In this document: positions 62,661 through 64,000 of the stretch, in pieces
Layout: each line of letters begins with the position of its first letter
Position numbering within the stretch: position 1 is the first letter of the stretch
Source of the DNA: Mastigias papua
Lineage: Eukaryota > Cnidaria > Scyphozoa > Rhizostomeae > Mastigiidae
Length of the DNA stretch: 64,000 nucleotides
Reading direction: 5' to 3'
NCBI GenBank assembly: GCA_964019165.1
Contig: OZ025282.1
Location: 7,051,131-7,115,130 of the forward strand
The notes under the pieces: generated by a model
Database searches by the model: none
Seen by the model: the letters and a program-made list of their open reading frames with translations, nothing else
Told to the model about the DNA's origin: nothing
Made by a program: the position numbers and the translations under genes

Positions 62661-64000
62661 GTAGAACTCGCATAATTCGGATCGGCTTTATCCGGATTTC
62701 GGTGTATTCCGGACAGAATTACTAAGTCCAATTAATTTCCTATTGAATTGTACTAAATTAATTCCCATTATCCGGATTTCCTAGTCCGGATAAATGCATA
62801 AACCGGACTATATGTTTGGGCAATTATGCTATTCTTTTACCGTAGTCCGGATAAACGATCTTAGAAATATGTCAATGAGCACAGGTGTATTCTTCACTGT
62901 ATTACCATATCCTAACTGCATACATTATAACCAATAAGTGACATGAATCCCTGCTTCAAGCAGAGGCCAGCGTGTTGGCAACACTTTAAAACAATACACT
63001 TTCATAATTATCATGGCTTCATAGCGAAAGCATACAGATCGTACGTACCAAGAGAAATATAGAGTAATTAAATTTTGCGATGAGAATCCGGGAATAAAAA
63101 GAAGCGACATAGTGTTAAAGTTTGGAATAAAACCACAGACTTTAAGGCATATGATGAAAGTAGAAACGAAGAAAAAAGTTTTTAATGTTGTGGAAAATCC
63201 GCCAGATGCAAGAAAGGGTACAAAATGTACGTTTTCCAACATCGAAGCCGCTTTTATTATTTGTCTCCGTCAGTATTGTACCGATCCGGATTTGAAAATT
63301 GATGGAGACATGCTTGTAGCAAAGGCTGACTATTTCTGAAGGAATTGGGTTGTGAAAGTTCGGAAATGACCTCGGGATGGATCCACTGATGTAGAAAACG
63401 CTACGGAATGGGGGAAATTTTGAAATCAAGCGAAGCAGGGGATACTGAAGTGTGAAAGAGTGAAAGGTAGGAAAACTAAAGGAGATCCTAAAGTTGTATG
63501 AACCAGAGAACATTTTTAGTGCTGATGAAACCGGTCTGTTCTGGCCACTGTTACCAGAAAAAGCCTAGGATTCATCGGTACAAAGCAGCATGGTGGTAAA
63601 AAAACAAGACTAGGATTACTGCATTAGTTGCGGCAAACATGACTGGAAGGGAAAAATTGCTGCTGATAGTGGTGGGCAAAAGCCAAAAGCCCCTGGCTTT
63701 CAGAAATGTGCTTCATATTCTCGTTACTTACAGGGCAAATAAGAAAGCGTGGATGACAAGGGAACTGTTCACTGAATGGTTAATGAAACTAGACAGACAA
63801 ATAAAACTTAAACATAGAAAAATTGCAATGGTAGTCGACAACTGCACAACCCATCCGTCAATAGGTATTCAGGAGTGACTTGAATTATGACATTTACGTG
63901 AATCCGAAATATGCTGGGAGTGATCTCCAAACAACAACACAAATTTAACGGGGTCACAGAAAAAATTTTAGCGTAATCCGGATTTGCTTTAATCCGGACG
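62661..64000 (+). mobile_element. pogo/Tigger-like DNA transposon, decayed, runs off the window
   Basis: The left end is cagtagaactcgcataattc preceded by TA, a typical pogo/Tigger terminus. Short tccgga-containing repeats recur to about 62860 and again at 63975-64000. Inside, frames broken by stops and frameshifts show a helix-turn-helix (IKRSDIVLKFGIKPQTLRHM near 63095), a CENPB-type second HTH (NIEAAFIICLRQYCTD near 63240), SADETGLFW near 63520 with the first catalytic Asp, MTGREKLLLIVVGKS near 63640 and VVDNCTTHPS near 63835 with the second Asp. The insertion lies in NCBP1 territory upstream of exon 62513-62410. Confidence 0.85.

Overview
The window is nuclear DNA from a eukaryote, most likely an early-branching animal. 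An anthozoan cnidarian is my best guess, but that is inference. It is AT-rich. Its genes are split by spliceosomal introns and encode metazoan proteins, including a ciliary SPAG8/CFAP143-like protein and the DNA-repair protein SHLD2. Between them lie many Penelope-like retroelement (PLE) pieces, MITEs, LINE fragments and long microsatellites. Most real genes are made of short exons and were assembled here from conserved peptides with matching splice phases.

Layout. 1-30 kb holds no gene I can recognise. It is a repeat-rich tract with MITEs, long (TA)n arrays, a hAT-like element, a tandem repeat split by a SINE, a GIY-YIG PLE with identical 178-bp inverted ends, and several hammerhead-like motifs. 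30.1-33.4 kb (+) is MRPL20, complete in five exons. 35.8-40.3 kb (-) is SHLD2, five exons that join in frame to about 665 aa and end towards MRPL20. 42.2-48.6 kb (-) is a SPAG8/CFAP143-like gene of seven exons with a dead LINE in one intron. 48.7-50.6 kb (+) is NDUFS4, head to head with SPAG8 across 129 bp. 51.1-51.5 kb (-) is SDHAF4, a single exon ending towards NDUFS4. 53.8-62.5 kb (-) is the 3' part of NCBP1 (CBP80), ten exons, with its 5' end beyond the window. A pogo/Tigger-like transposon enters at the right edge.

Function. MRPL20 (mitoribosome), NDUFS4 (complex I) and SDHAF4 (complex II assembly) are three nuclear genes for mitochondrial respiration within 22 kb. SHLD2 acts in double-strand-break repair choice, SPAG8 in axonemes and NCBP1 in nuclear mRNA cap binding; no operon-like coupling is implied.

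The most interesting signal is a set of at least six PLE-like repeat families. Each carries a hammerhead-ribozyme-like signature (CTGANGA, a stem II hairpin, then GAAA) and each appears as an inverted pair or beside a (TA)n or (GT)n array. In one family the stem I strands pair perfectly, with a G-U replacement in another copy. One copy also contains a tRNA-like Pol III promoter. All structure calls were made by eye.
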